A stretch of DNA of 64,000 nt from Bacteroidota bacterium. GTDB lineage: Bacteria; Bacteroidota; Bacteroidia; AKYH767-A; OLB10. The notes beneath the pieces were generated by a model, which saw only the letters and a list, made by a program, of their open reading frames with translations, made no database searches and was not told the origin of the DNA. Below are positions 46,801 through 54,565 of this stretch, one piece after another. The translations under genes and the position numbers were made by a program. Numbering within the stretch: position 1 is the first letter of the stretch; each line of letters starts with the position of its first letter. The stretch lies in contig JADJOZ010000008.1 of NCBI GenBank assembly GCA_016713525.1, positions 186,001-250,000 of the forward strand, given 5' to 3'.

Positions 46801-47876
46801 CCGATCCACGAATTGCTCATTCATTTAATTTAAAACATGATGAATTCGGAAATACTTTGCAATCACTTGCGATAACCTATCCCAGGATAGGGCAGCACAT
46901 GGAAACCGGAATTTCAACAGAAACATTATCGTTAATTCAAGAAGTGCAAAGAGAAAGTTTGATGGTATACTCAGAAAACCAATTCAGCAACGATATCGTC
47001 ACAGAAGATATTTATAGATTAAGAATACCAACCGAAGCAAAAACATTTGAATTGACAGGTATCTTACCCGGTGATGGATTCTATTTTTCAATTAATGAAA
47101 TAAGAAGCTACGGTATATCAGAAGCCGTTGAAGAAATTCCCTACCATATACTCCCAAACAGAACCAGCCCGCAAAAAAGATGTGTAGAGTGTTCCAGGAT
47201 ACTCTATTTCGCAGACGATTTAGTAAGCCCTTTGCCTTGGGGAACACAAAGTACTTTGGGCTTACCTTTTGAAACCTATAAACTAGCTCTCACTACCGAT
47301 TTACTAGCCGCTGTATTCAAACCGGGTCAATTAACAACCGAAGTAATAGATGATTTGAATGATGCAAATGCAAGCGGATACTTGAATGGAGAACTGCTGC
47401 AAAACCGTTTTCCTGACATGGATACTACAGGCGAGTATTGGATACGTTCGGGTATTGCAGGTTTTAATGCTGATGCTGCTTTACATTTTTATTTACCGGA
47501 AAGATATTCCGACCCCTTTGACAATATTACCCTATTACAATACGATCCTAAGGATTTATTTATAGAATCTACTACAGATCCGATTGGAAATGTCACTCGC
47601 ATTGAGAACTTTAATTACCGGGTACTGGCTCCCCAGCGGATGATTGACATTAATGATAACATCTCCGAAGTCGTTTTTGACATTTTGGGTATGCCAACCG
47701 CCATGGCGGTTATGGGTAAAGGAGAAGAAGGAGATAGTTTATCAGGTTTTGATGATGCACTTATCCATCCTGATCTTGAAACCATTGTTGCTTATTTTAC
47801 ACAAGTGTATAATGAGACAACTTCCAGAAATCTTTTAGTAAATGCAACTGCCCGAAGCTTGTATTATTTCCGGTGA
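43842..47876 (+). CDS. Tc toxin subunit B (SpvB/TcdB-type)
   Basis: 1344 residues. In Tc toxins, TcB with TcC forms a hollow cocoon that holds and delivers the TcC C-terminal toxin through TcA. Domains in order: SpvB (residues 25-320, with SISLPKGGGAIKGIDEKFSV and SLGLSYNSGAGNGIFGLGW); FG-GAP/VCBS repeats (about 480-700: LVDLDADGG, MLDLNGDGKPEV, LIDIDGSGTPDIIYLG); TcdB middle/N (about 690-860, GRVEQIDAEDF at the end); TcdB middle/C (about 930-1080, CKGMTLRQEVYELE). There is no signal peptide, as is normal for Tc. It ends at NATARSLYYFR, 35 bases inside the next frame. In related proteins the chain continues directly into the Rhs part, so this end is probably a frame break. Confidence 0.92.
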   Translation: MKEDLQNKASSQSLKTDGGKTKSNAIEVPSISLPKGGGAIKGIDEKFSVNAVNGTSSFSIPLPFSPARGVSPSLGLSYNSGAGNGIFGLGWNLSLGSIKRKTDKRLPQYFDSIDSDTFLFSEAEDLVPEFKKNVDGSFELDTAGDYIIKERDSSDGHFTIRNYQPRIEGLFARIERWSEKTTGRIKWRIITKENITTLFGWTDNSIIANPDDPARIYEWLPEFVFDDKGNCSQYIYEKENEIGFDSTLLHNRNRLKNGLITYTNCYLEKVLYGNKTPYKQFADAFPVATDYMFQTIFDYGDYLESDIDEPEEFKAWHFRPDAFSDYKAGFEIRTTRLCKRVLLFHFFNELPGGSALIKSTNFKYDTTAEQDFTFLASITSVGYIKKSDGTYTHKKLPPTEFQYQKHEWNKEVKTISTENLIHAPAGLDEQQYQFTDLFNEGLSGILTEQGNGWFYKHNLGDGKFDQAVLVTPKPSFIGLGNQLQLVDLDADGGKQLVSLGTEPKGYFDLTDNNDWRPFSNFINLPNINFGDANTRMLDLNGDGKPEVLVTEETAFTWYPSEGRKGYSPIQKTVKSFDEETGPHILFSDAGQTIFLADMSGAGMTDIVRIRNGEVCYWPNLGYGKFGSKVAMDHAPLFDHPDSFNPSFLRLIDIDGSGTPDIIYLGKNKFTCWMNLSGNRFSTAAFEIKAFPEIHNQAKITATDLLGNGVACIVWSSPLSKDANAPLRYIDLMNSKKPHIMVSYKNNLGKEVSLEYTPSTKFYIEDKLAGKPWVTKLHFPVHLLTKTIVTDKWRNTRFTSQYSYHHGYYDHTEREFRGFGRVEQIDAEDFGIFAAANANSPFITDDLTLYQPPVKTITWYHTGAFLGRQKILNQFQHEYFAPGVTDFHENVLPEPDFGTTTLTNDEWPQALRACKGMTLRQEVYELEVDAFAKGEEKRIKLFSTAYHNCKINLIQPKARNKFAVFFATESEAITYQYELDLISDIRIPDPRIAHSFNLKHDEFGNTLQSLAITYPRIGQHMETGISTETLSLIQEVQRESLMVYSENQFSNDIVTEDIYRLRIPTEAKTFELTGILPGDGFYFSINEIRSYGISEAVEEIPYHILPNRTSPQKRCVECSRILYFADDLVSPLPWGTQSTLGLPFETYKLALTTDLLAAVFKPGQLTTEVIDDLNDANASGYLNGELLQNRFPDMDTTGEYWIRSGIAGFNADAALHFYLPERYSDPFDNITLLQYDPKDLFIESTTDPIGNVTRIENFNYRVLAPQRMIDINDNISEVVFDILGMPTAMAVMGKGEEGDSLSGFDDALIHPDLETIVAYFTQVYNETTSRNLLVNATARSLYYFR

Positions 47877-50800
47877 ACAAATAGAACCGGATGGCAGCAT
47901 AAGTTATGGTCATCATCCAGCTTGTGCAGCAGGAATCGTAAGAGAAAAACATATAACACAGGAGTTGGGTACGGCAAGTTCTTTGCAAGCAGGCTTTGAA
48001 TATTCTGATGGTTCCGGCAATGTGATTGTTACTAAAAAACAAGCTGAACCGGAACGTGACGGTCATTCATTGCGTTGGTTAGCTAATGGCAAAACCATCC
48101 TCAACAACAAAGGCAAACCTGTAAAGCAATACGAACCCTATTTTAGTTCTGTTGGTCACCAATACGAAGAGCCCATACAAGAAGGGGTAACTCCTGTTTT
48201 TTATTATGATGCGGCTGGTCGTCAGATACGAACAGAGATGCCTGATGGCAGTTTTACGAAAGCAGCATTCACACCATGGCTCTGTTGGGTGTACGATGCC
48301 AACGATACAGTTTTAGAATCTGACAATGTTTGGTACGCTAACCATATATCTGGAAGTGCTGCCCAACAGAGAACGGCAAGGCTATTTGCCAGTCACGCTA
48401 ATACACCCGCTGTAATACATTTTGATGGACTGGGCAGAGAAGTGATTGCCATAGCACACAATAGGTATGAGCAAGATGGCGGAACGATTGAAGAAAAATT
48501 GCTCACTTATTCTAAATTAGATACCGAAGGAAAACCACTTTGGATACAGGATGCCCGGGGCAACCGGGTAATGGAATACATCAATATACAAGGTGCTGTT
48601 ACGGGGTATGCACCATGTTATGATATAGCAGGCAATCTTTTATATCAACACAGCATGGATGCAGGTGACCGATGGATGATTGCGGACAGCAACGGCAAAC
48701 CTTTTTACGCATGGGATGAAAACGAAATACAAACAGAATCAAGTACAGTATATGAATACAGAATCATGCATTCTGTATATGATACTTTTCACAGGCCTCT
48801 GGAAATAAAGCTAAAAATAAATGATGACGTTTGGAAAATCATTGAACGAATCATTTATGGAGAAACTGTAACAGATGCTGCATCAAAAAATTTGAAAGGT
48901 CAGGTGTATCAACACTTCGACTCAGGCGGATTGAACACTAACTTACAATTTGATTTTAAAGGAAATCTACTGGAAGCTACAAGGCAGTTGACTATTTCCT
49001 ATAACCAATCTATTATTGATTGGAAAACAGAGACTCCTTCTTCCGAAATATTTACACAAAGCACCCATTACGATGCCCTCAACCGCATGATGTACATGGA
49101 AAACTGGCACCTTGCAGGACGGATACCTGCCACGTACACACCAGCATATAACCAACGGGGCGTTCTTAAAAGTGAAATACATACGGTGAATGGATTAGCA
49201 ACTGAAGCAGTGCTGCATATTGAATACAATGCCAAAGGTCAGCGTACCCGTATGCAATATGGCAATAGTACCACTACCCGATACCATTATAACCCATTGA
49301 CTTTTCGTTTGGTACAATTGAGGACTACCCGTAACAGCCCTGGCGAAACCTTGCCCAATGCACCAAGCGATTTACGCAACCCCAATGTGTTGCAGAATCT
49401 TTATTATACGTATGATCCTTCAGGGAATATTACAGAAATATTAGACGATGCTTATGAACCGGTATTCTTTAATAATCAAAGAGTAGAACCCCGCAACCGA
49501 TATACCTATGATGCCTTATACAGGCTTATACAAGCAGAAGGTAGAGAAAATGGCAGTTTAGATCAGGCACCCAAACATGGGAAATCATCGGATGCAGCTT
49601 CTGTTTCTTTCCCGATCAACGACCCGCTGGCATGCCGCAACTACATTCAGGAATACAGATATGAGATTGTAGGGAATATCTTGCAAATAAAACATAGGGC
49701 AGGTATTGGCAGTTTTGCCGAGCGATGGACTCGTAATTACAGCTATGCAAGTAATAACAACAGGCTGTTAAGTACCCAAACAGGTAGCGATGAAAGCTCC
49801 GCCATCCATTTCGCTTATGATGTCCATGGAAGTATGCTAAACCTGGGCAATGTGGCAGATGAATATAAAATGCACTGGGATTACAAAGACATGATTTATA
49901 CCGCCAACCTTGGTGGTGGCGGCCGGGTATTTTATAATTACGATACCGACAAACAACGCTGCCGTAAACGCATAGAAAGATTAGACGATAATGTTGAAGA
50001 AAGGATTTACATGGGTGGTATGGAGCTGTACCGCAGATGGAACGGCATTGTTTTACAAGAAGAAATAGAAACCCACCACCTGTTTGTAGATGACCAACGG
50101 ATATTGATGGCAGAACATATTTTACAAACCAACAATAACCAACTCACTACAGGTATCATGTACCGCTACCAATACAGCAACCACTTAGGCTCGGTAGGTT
50201 TGGAATGTGATGTTATCGGCAGCATTATTTCTTATGAAGAATACCACCCTTATGGTACTACGGCTTACCAAGCCAAAAATGCAGTCATAAATACCACCGC
50301 CAAAAGATACAAATACACCGGCATGGAACGGGATGAGGAAACAGGCATGGCTTACCATACTGCAAGGTATTACTTGCCTTGGTTGGGTAGGTGGTGTAGT
50401 GGTGATCCGAAATTCATAGTAGACTCAATGAACATTTTTGAATACTGCAGTGGAAATCCAACTCATTTCCATGACTCTTCAGGTACACAAGGAGAAGATG
50501 AAGTTACAAGGACAATCGCAGAATATGGAGATATTGCGAGATATGTAGACCAGCTTCGTGCTATTCGAACTGTGTCTGGACGACGTTTACGCGCGCATGC
50601 ACACATTCGTGCTCGGATCAATGACTACCTTGCAACATTTGATCCAACAACTGGAGCATCTCCTGTTACAAGAGCAGTATACCAACGGATGCATACACTC
50701 ACAATTCCAGAAGATATGGCCAGAGTAAAAACAGCAATGGATATGCAGCTTCGCACTAGACTGCGTGCAGCAATGGCCTCTGGTGACATAAGCGATAGTG

Positions 50801-51462
50801 TTCTCGAAGAACTACGTAGAGATTTAACTGGGGATGCGGCTATTGAAAGAATGACAGAAGCACGTGATATGACGATTGCAACCCGAACTGCTGCAGGCGA
50901 ATCTGTAGATGATTTACTTGCTATTACAGATGATAGAATTGCAGCGACAGTTGTTCATCAGACTTCAGATCTTCACGCCGCTGGTCGAGCTGCAAGACAA
51001 CGTTCACCAATCCCTGGAGCAACGGAGGCAGAAATTGATGACGCATTAATTATGCTTGATCGAGAAGCTCCAGTTGTTGGGGGAGCGGTAGCACGAAGAA
51101 CTACAGGCAGTGCGGCAAATCTTTTAGAGGATACTGCTGGATCCGTACACGTTGGAGGTTTGCCAGGAGCAATTTTTGGGACAGGGCTCTTATTATTAAC
51201 CGTACATTCCTATGAAGACGCTGTTGCGAGAGGTGAGGGTGGCGAGTTTCTGCTTGATATCGGAATAGGTTTTGTGCTCAGTCTAGGTCCAGGAGTGTTT
51301 GTATCTGCAATGGGAAGGAACTCAACTGGGGCTGCTTCGTGTGAGTTGATGACAAGTGGAGCATGTGGCAGGCTAGCTGAATATATGGTAGCGCATCCCA
51401 CCGCAACCTATGAAGATGGACAGCATTTCTTGGAAACGCTACGAACAGAACCTTTAAGATGA
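47842..51462 (+). CDS. Tc toxin subunit C (Rhs protein with variable C-terminal effector)
   Basis: 1206 residues from ATG 47842, overlapping tcB by 35 bases in the +1 frame. Residues 10-100 continue the TcB-type sequence (FEYSDGSGNVIVTKKQAEPE, ILNNKGKPVKQYEPYF). About 15 YD/Rhs repeats follow (YYDAAGRQIR, RYTYDALYRLIQAEG, FYNYDTDKQRCRKRI). The Rhs-associated core is at about 770-870: SNHLGSVGLECD, EYHPYGTTAY, GMERDEETGMAYHTARYYLP and GRWCSGDPKF. The core's last part (VDSMNIFEYCSGNPTHFHDSSG) marks where TcC normally cuts itself. Residues from about 875 are a 330-residue effector region of no family I recognise. It could start by re-initiation at ATG 47842, or as one chain with TcB. Confidence 0.9.
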   Translation: MQLPEACIISGEQIEPDGSISYGHHPACAAGIVREKHITQELGTASSLQAGFEYSDGSGNVIVTKKQAEPERDGHSLRWLANGKTILNNKGKPVKQYEPYFSSVGHQYEEPIQEGVTPVFYYDAAGRQIRTEMPDGSFTKAAFTPWLCWVYDANDTVLESDNVWYANHISGSAAQQRTARLFASHANTPAVIHFDGLGREVIAIAHNRYEQDGGTIEEKLLTYSKLDTEGKPLWIQDARGNRVMEYINIQGAVTGYAPCYDIAGNLLYQHSMDAGDRWMIADSNGKPFYAWDENEIQTESSTVYEYRIMHSVYDTFHRPLEIKLKINDDVWKIIERIIYGETVTDAASKNLKGQVYQHFDSGGLNTNLQFDFKGNLLEATRQLTISYNQSIIDWKTETPSSEIFTQSTHYDALNRMMYMENWHLAGRIPATYTPAYNQRGVLKSEIHTVNGLATEAVLHIEYNAKGQRTRMQYGNSTTTRYHYNPLTFRLVQLRTTRNSPGETLPNAPSDLRNPNVLQNLYYTYDPSGNITEILDDAYEPVFFNNQRVEPRNRYTYDALYRLIQAEGRENGSLDQAPKHGKSSDAASVSFPINDPLACRNYIQEYRYEIVGNILQIKHRAGIGSFAERWTRNYSYASNNNRLLSTQTGSDESSAIHFAYDVHGSMLNLGNVADEYKMHWDYKDMIYTANLGGGGRVFYNYDTDKQRCRKRIERLDDNVEERIYMGGMELYRRWNGIVLQEEIETHHLFVDDQRILMAEHILQTNNNQLTTGIMYRYQYSNHLGSVGLECDVIGSIISYEEYHPYGTTAYQAKNAVINTTAKRYKYTGMERDEETGMAYHTARYYLPWLGRWCSGDPKFIVDSMNIFEYCSGNPTHFHDSSGTQGEDEVTRTIAEYGDIARYVDQLRAIRTVSGRRLRAHAHIRARINDYLATFDPTTGASPVTRAVYQRMHTLTIPEDMARVKTAMDMQLRTRLRAAMASGDISDSVLEELRRDLTGDAAIERMTEARDMTIATRTAAGESVDDLLAITDDRIAATVVHQTSDLHAAGRAARQRSPIPGATEAEIDDALIMLDREAPVVGGAVARRTTGSAANLLEDTAGSVHVGGLPGAIFGTGLLLLTVHSYEDAVARGEGGEFLLDIGIGFVLSLGPGVFVSAMGRNSTGAASCELMTSGACGRLAEYMVAHPTATYEDGQHFLETLRTEPLR

Positions 51463-51760
51463 TCGAACATGCGCAATTCCATTATTATAGTCATTTGCAC
51501 ACTAACTTCACGTTGGTCCAAGCCTTCCACTTTTGCTAATAATGGCTTTGTGAAAATAAAACCACAACTACTAAAAAGGAAAAAACTTTCCTCCGCCTCA
51601 GTTCGTGTCTTCACAACCAAAACATGGAAATACGAGACAAAAGAAATAATAAAAAAATAGCTAAGACAAAAAAATAGAAACAAAAGAACAATCGCACAAA
51701 CCATACAAACTAAAATAATATGAAATTATTCCTCCCCAGGTTACCCTCAACGAAACATCG

Positions 51761-51901
51761 ATGAGTTTAAACCTGCTGCACAAAGCGCTTAAAATAGTTG
51801 GTTTCCCGGTACCGGAGGAAGAAGAAATGTTGCATACGGTTGGAAGTAGCTGGTTAAGGCGGGTGCCTGAAATGCAAGTAAGAAGTAACAATTCGTATTA
51901 A
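51761..51901 (+). pseudogene. Possible remnant of a TcA N-terminal domain
   Basis: A 46-residue frame (MSLNLLHKALKIVGFPVPEE, then LHTVGSS and PEMQV) ends 22 bases before the TcA start. The frame is open upstream to 51719 with VTLNETSMSLNLL. Related TcA proteins begin with a peptidoglycan-binding-like domain of this kind before the beta domains. This may be that domain cut off by frame changes. The gap 51463-51760 otherwise shows only a doubtful 63-codon frame. Confidence 0.35.
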
Positions 51902-51923
51902 AAATCATTAAAACTAAAACACC

Positions 51924-54533
51924 ATGGCAAAGCAACAATCAAAATCATACTTTTTAAGTGGTCAAATCACTTCTATACAAAACAAACCACTTGCTGGACT
52001 AATAATACGTGCCTTCGACTATGACCCTACTACACCCGAAGACCAGTTGGGTGAAGCAGTTGTAACCAACGCAGAAGGCAGGTATAGCATCTCCTTTACC
52101 AATAAAGATTTCACCGGTTCGGAAACAGAAAAAGGACCGGATGTATTGATCAGGGTTTATAAAGATCAGAAGCTGCTTACCGAAAGTGATGTGAAGTATA
52201 ATTCAAAAAAGAAAATCGAAATTAATTTGAAGGTAAATTATATAAATAATGATAAGAATATAAACAAGAATACATTTACAGTTTCTGGTAAAGTAACAAA
52301 CCTTGCTTTGGAGCCATTACCCAAACAAGAAGTGATATTGGTTGATATTGACCTGCTTAGTGCTGCTGTTTATAAAACTATAACAAAAGTAAGCGACTTT
52401 AAAAAAACGAAGATTGAAGTTCTTGGCAAAACTAATACCAATGCCAATGGGGCTTATATCATTAGTTTTGAAAGAAAAGATTTTGCCAGCCAGGAGCGTG
52501 GCCTTCCTGATGTGGTGGCTTTTGTGGTATATGAAGATGCTATAGTTGGTCGATCACGATTATCAACAAAAAATGACTGGCTATCAGAAAATGTCTTGCA
52601 AAAATTAAATGTAAAACTTGAAAATACAAATTTTAAAAATTTAACCGAATATACCATAGTGATGCAAGCTATCATGCCATTAGTGAAAGGAGCAAAATTA
52701 GATCTCTATCAATTGCATGGTTCCACAGATCAAACACAATTTTTGGCGCAGGAGGCTGAGCAAGATTTAATACATGTTAGCCTATTGGTAGAAGCGGCAA
52801 AACGTGTAACTGAATACCCAAACGATTCACTTTCGCACGAATTATTCTATGGAATTGGAAGACAAAATATAGCGCTCAATTGGCTGGTGCTCTATAAAAA
52901 ATCAGACAAAGAACTCAGAACTGCAATTATAAAATCTGTTAAGGAAAAAATAATTAAAGACTATGATGAAAAACTAATAAATACGTTTCTTTTATTATTG
53001 CACAAACTGGCTGTGGCTTACACCTTAAAATACAAGAGCAATAATCAAACTGCCTCACTGGAAATATTGTTGTCGGCGGCGCTTCCTGAAAAAGTACAAC
53101 AGCAGGCATTTGTAAACGCTTACCGCAATTTTAAAAGTCAAATTGCTGCGAATGAAATAATTGATTACAAAAAATTCTGGAGAGAATATTTACCTGCCGT
53201 AAAGGAGTTTAAAGGAAAGCCTGAACTTATTACGAGTCTTTTATTCACACAGCAATTATCGATTATTAGCGGCAACCATCAACCATTAATGGAAGCCTTG
53301 CAGGTTACAGGTAAACTTTCATCGGTAAATCAGTTAATCGCTTTGGGAGATAATGAATGGAAAGAAATTATAAAAAAATCGGGAGTCCCTGAATTTATTA
53401 AAGGCGAAAATGAAGGGGAACGAATTGCCGCATATGCAAATCAAATGCAGACATTTTTAAATGCTGCATACCCTACACAGAAGATTGCACTGATGCTGAA
53501 AAATAAAGAACTGCCCATTGAAAATGTGAATGTGTCAGAAAAAATAACGGATTTCATCAGACAGAACCCCAAATTCGACATTGGCACTACTCCCATTCAT
53601 GAATATGTTGATGAAATAAAGTCTATTGCAAAAGAACATTATCCCGAGGTTAAGAAAGAGCTTAATCGAATGCAACGTGTATTCCAGGTTTCTCCAAAGC
53701 CTGAAGTAATGGGCATATTGATGGAGAAAAATTTAAACTCGGCTTATACCATATCAAGCATTCCAAAGAAGAGTTTTATCAAAATGTATGGTGAAGCATT
53801 GGGCAGTAATTTGATGACGGAAACTGTATATCAAAGAGCTGAACATGTAAGCACTTTGGCTGCGGAACGTGCCATTAAAATGTACGATCTATCTCATCTT
53901 GCTGCACCTGCCTTTGCCTATTCCAAGTCGGATCGGGAAGAGGTTCTGGCAATATTACAAAATCAGGTTTCGAAAAGGCATAACCCTAACTATTCTGAAA
54001 TTTTTGGCAATCCTGATATGTGTGAGTGTGACCATTGCCGCAGTTTGTTCAGCCCTGCCGCTTATTTTGTTGACTTGTTGCGCTTTTTATGGAGAGGCGA
54101 TAAGAATGATGATAGAACACCTGTTGTAATAGATGGTATAACAGTACGTTTTCCGGATGGCAAATCACCGCTTGATAAATTTTCAGAGCGCAGGCCAGAT
54201 TTGTTACACCTGCCACTAACCTGCGAAAACACCAACACCATTATTCCTTATATTGATTTGGTAAATGAAGTGATGGAATATTATACCTATCACAACGCGT
54301 TGAGCAGTGGTGCAGTATACAATACAGGTAGTACTACAGCCGATGAATTGCGGGCCAATCCACAGAATTTTGACCTGCGAGCATACCATGTTTTAAAAAA
54401 TGCTGTTTATCCTTTCTCCCTTCCCTATCATCAGCCGCTTGATGTAATCCGCACCTATAGCGATCATTTAAGAATAGAACGCTATGAGGTAATGATTGCG
54501 ATGCAAAAAAACTACCTTCCGAACCTGAAATAG
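51924..54533 (+). CDS. Tc toxin subunit A, N-terminal part (VRP1)
   Basis: 869 residues. TcA forms the pentameric pore that binds cells and passes the toxin through. Residues 8-110 and 115-235 are two transthyretin/carboxypeptidase-regulatory-like beta domains (SGQITSIQNKPLAGLIIRAF, TNAEGRYSISF; SGKVTNLALEPLPKQEVILV, TNANGAYIISF). Residues 250-610 are helical. Residues 610-869 match VRP1, the Salmonella virulence A-protein domain, with the marker CECDHCRSLFSPAAYFVDLL near 697-716. No signal peptide. The frame ends in NYLPNLK-stop (TAG 54531-54533), whereas the -1 frame continues LPSEPEIVTATKAIEAEALR into the rest of TcA. The switch lies at the A7 run 54505-54511. Confidence 0.9.
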   Translation: MAKQQSKSYFLSGQITSIQNKPLAGLIIRAFDYDPTTPEDQLGEAVVTNAEGRYSISFTNKDFTGSETEKGPDVLIRVYKDQKLLTESDVKYNSKKKIEINLKVNYINNDKNINKNTFTVSGKVTNLALEPLPKQEVILVDIDLLSAAVYKTITKVSDFKKTKIEVLGKTNTNANGAYIISFERKDFASQERGLPDVVAFVVYEDAIVGRSRLSTKNDWLSENVLQKLNVKLENTNFKNLTEYTIVMQAIMPLVKGAKLDLYQLHGSTDQTQFLAQEAEQDLIHVSLLVEAAKRVTEYPNDSLSHELFYGIGRQNIALNWLVLYKKSDKELRTAIIKSVKEKIIKDYDEKLINTFLLLLHKLAVAYTLKYKSNNQTASLEILLSAALPEKVQQQAFVNAYRNFKSQIAANEIIDYKKFWREYLPAVKEFKGKPELITSLLFTQQLSIISGNHQPLMEALQVTGKLSSVNQLIALGDNEWKEIIKKSGVPEFIKGENEGERIAAYANQMQTFLNAAYPTQKIALMLKNKELPIENVNVSEKITDFIRQNPKFDIGTTPIHEYVDEIKSIAKEHYPEVKKELNRMQRVFQVSPKPEVMGILMEKNLNSAYTISSIPKKSFIKMYGEALGSNLMTETVYQRAEHVSTLAAERAIKMYDLSHLAAPAFAYSKSDREEVLAILQNQVSKRHNPNYSEIFGNPDMCECDHCRSLFSPAAYFVDLLRFLWRGDKNDDRTPVVIDGITVRFPDGKSPLDKFSERRPDLLHLPLTCENTNTIIPYIDLVNEVMEYYTYHNALSSGAVYNTGSTTADELRANPQNFDLRAYHVLKNAVYPFSLPYHQPLDVIRTYSDHLRIERYEVMIAMQKNYLPNLK

Positions 54534-54563
54534 TAACTGCTACTAAAGCAATTGAGGCGGAAG
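54506..54563 (+). promoter_or_regulatory. Candidate -1 frameshift site in tcA (slippery heptamer plus stem)
   Basis: In the zero frame the codons are CAA AAA AAC, so the bases at 54506-54512 are a slippery heptamer in the correct phase (A AAA AAC). Three bases later, CTTCCG (54516-54521) can pair with CGGAAG (54558-54563), extended by CCT/AGG (54524-54526 and 54555-54557) past a two-base bulge. The enclosed loop contains a hairpin TAGTA/TACTA (54531-54535, 54541-54545). A -1 slip gives exactly the frame of the downstream part. A missing A in a run of eight would look the same. Confidence 0.45.
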
Positions 54564-54565
54564 CA

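Noticed and set aside
47870..47880. Programmed +1 frameshift between tcB and tcC at CGG TGA
   Set aside because: Re-pairing of the CGG tRNA on GGT is unfavourable, and there is no Shine-Dalgarno-like stimulator or slippery run. A one-base lesion or re-initiation at ATG 47842 is simpler.
47842..51462. Rhs gene as a type VI or contact-dependent polymorphic toxin
   Set aside because: The joined SpvB/TcdB partner and the downstream TcA place it in a Tc complex, and no VgrG, PAAR or immunity gene is present.
51469..51660. 63-codon basic frame right after tcC as an immunity gene
   Set aside because: It has no domain and biased residue content, and an equally long antisense frame covers it. Tc effectors usually act on eukaryotic cells and need no immunity gene.
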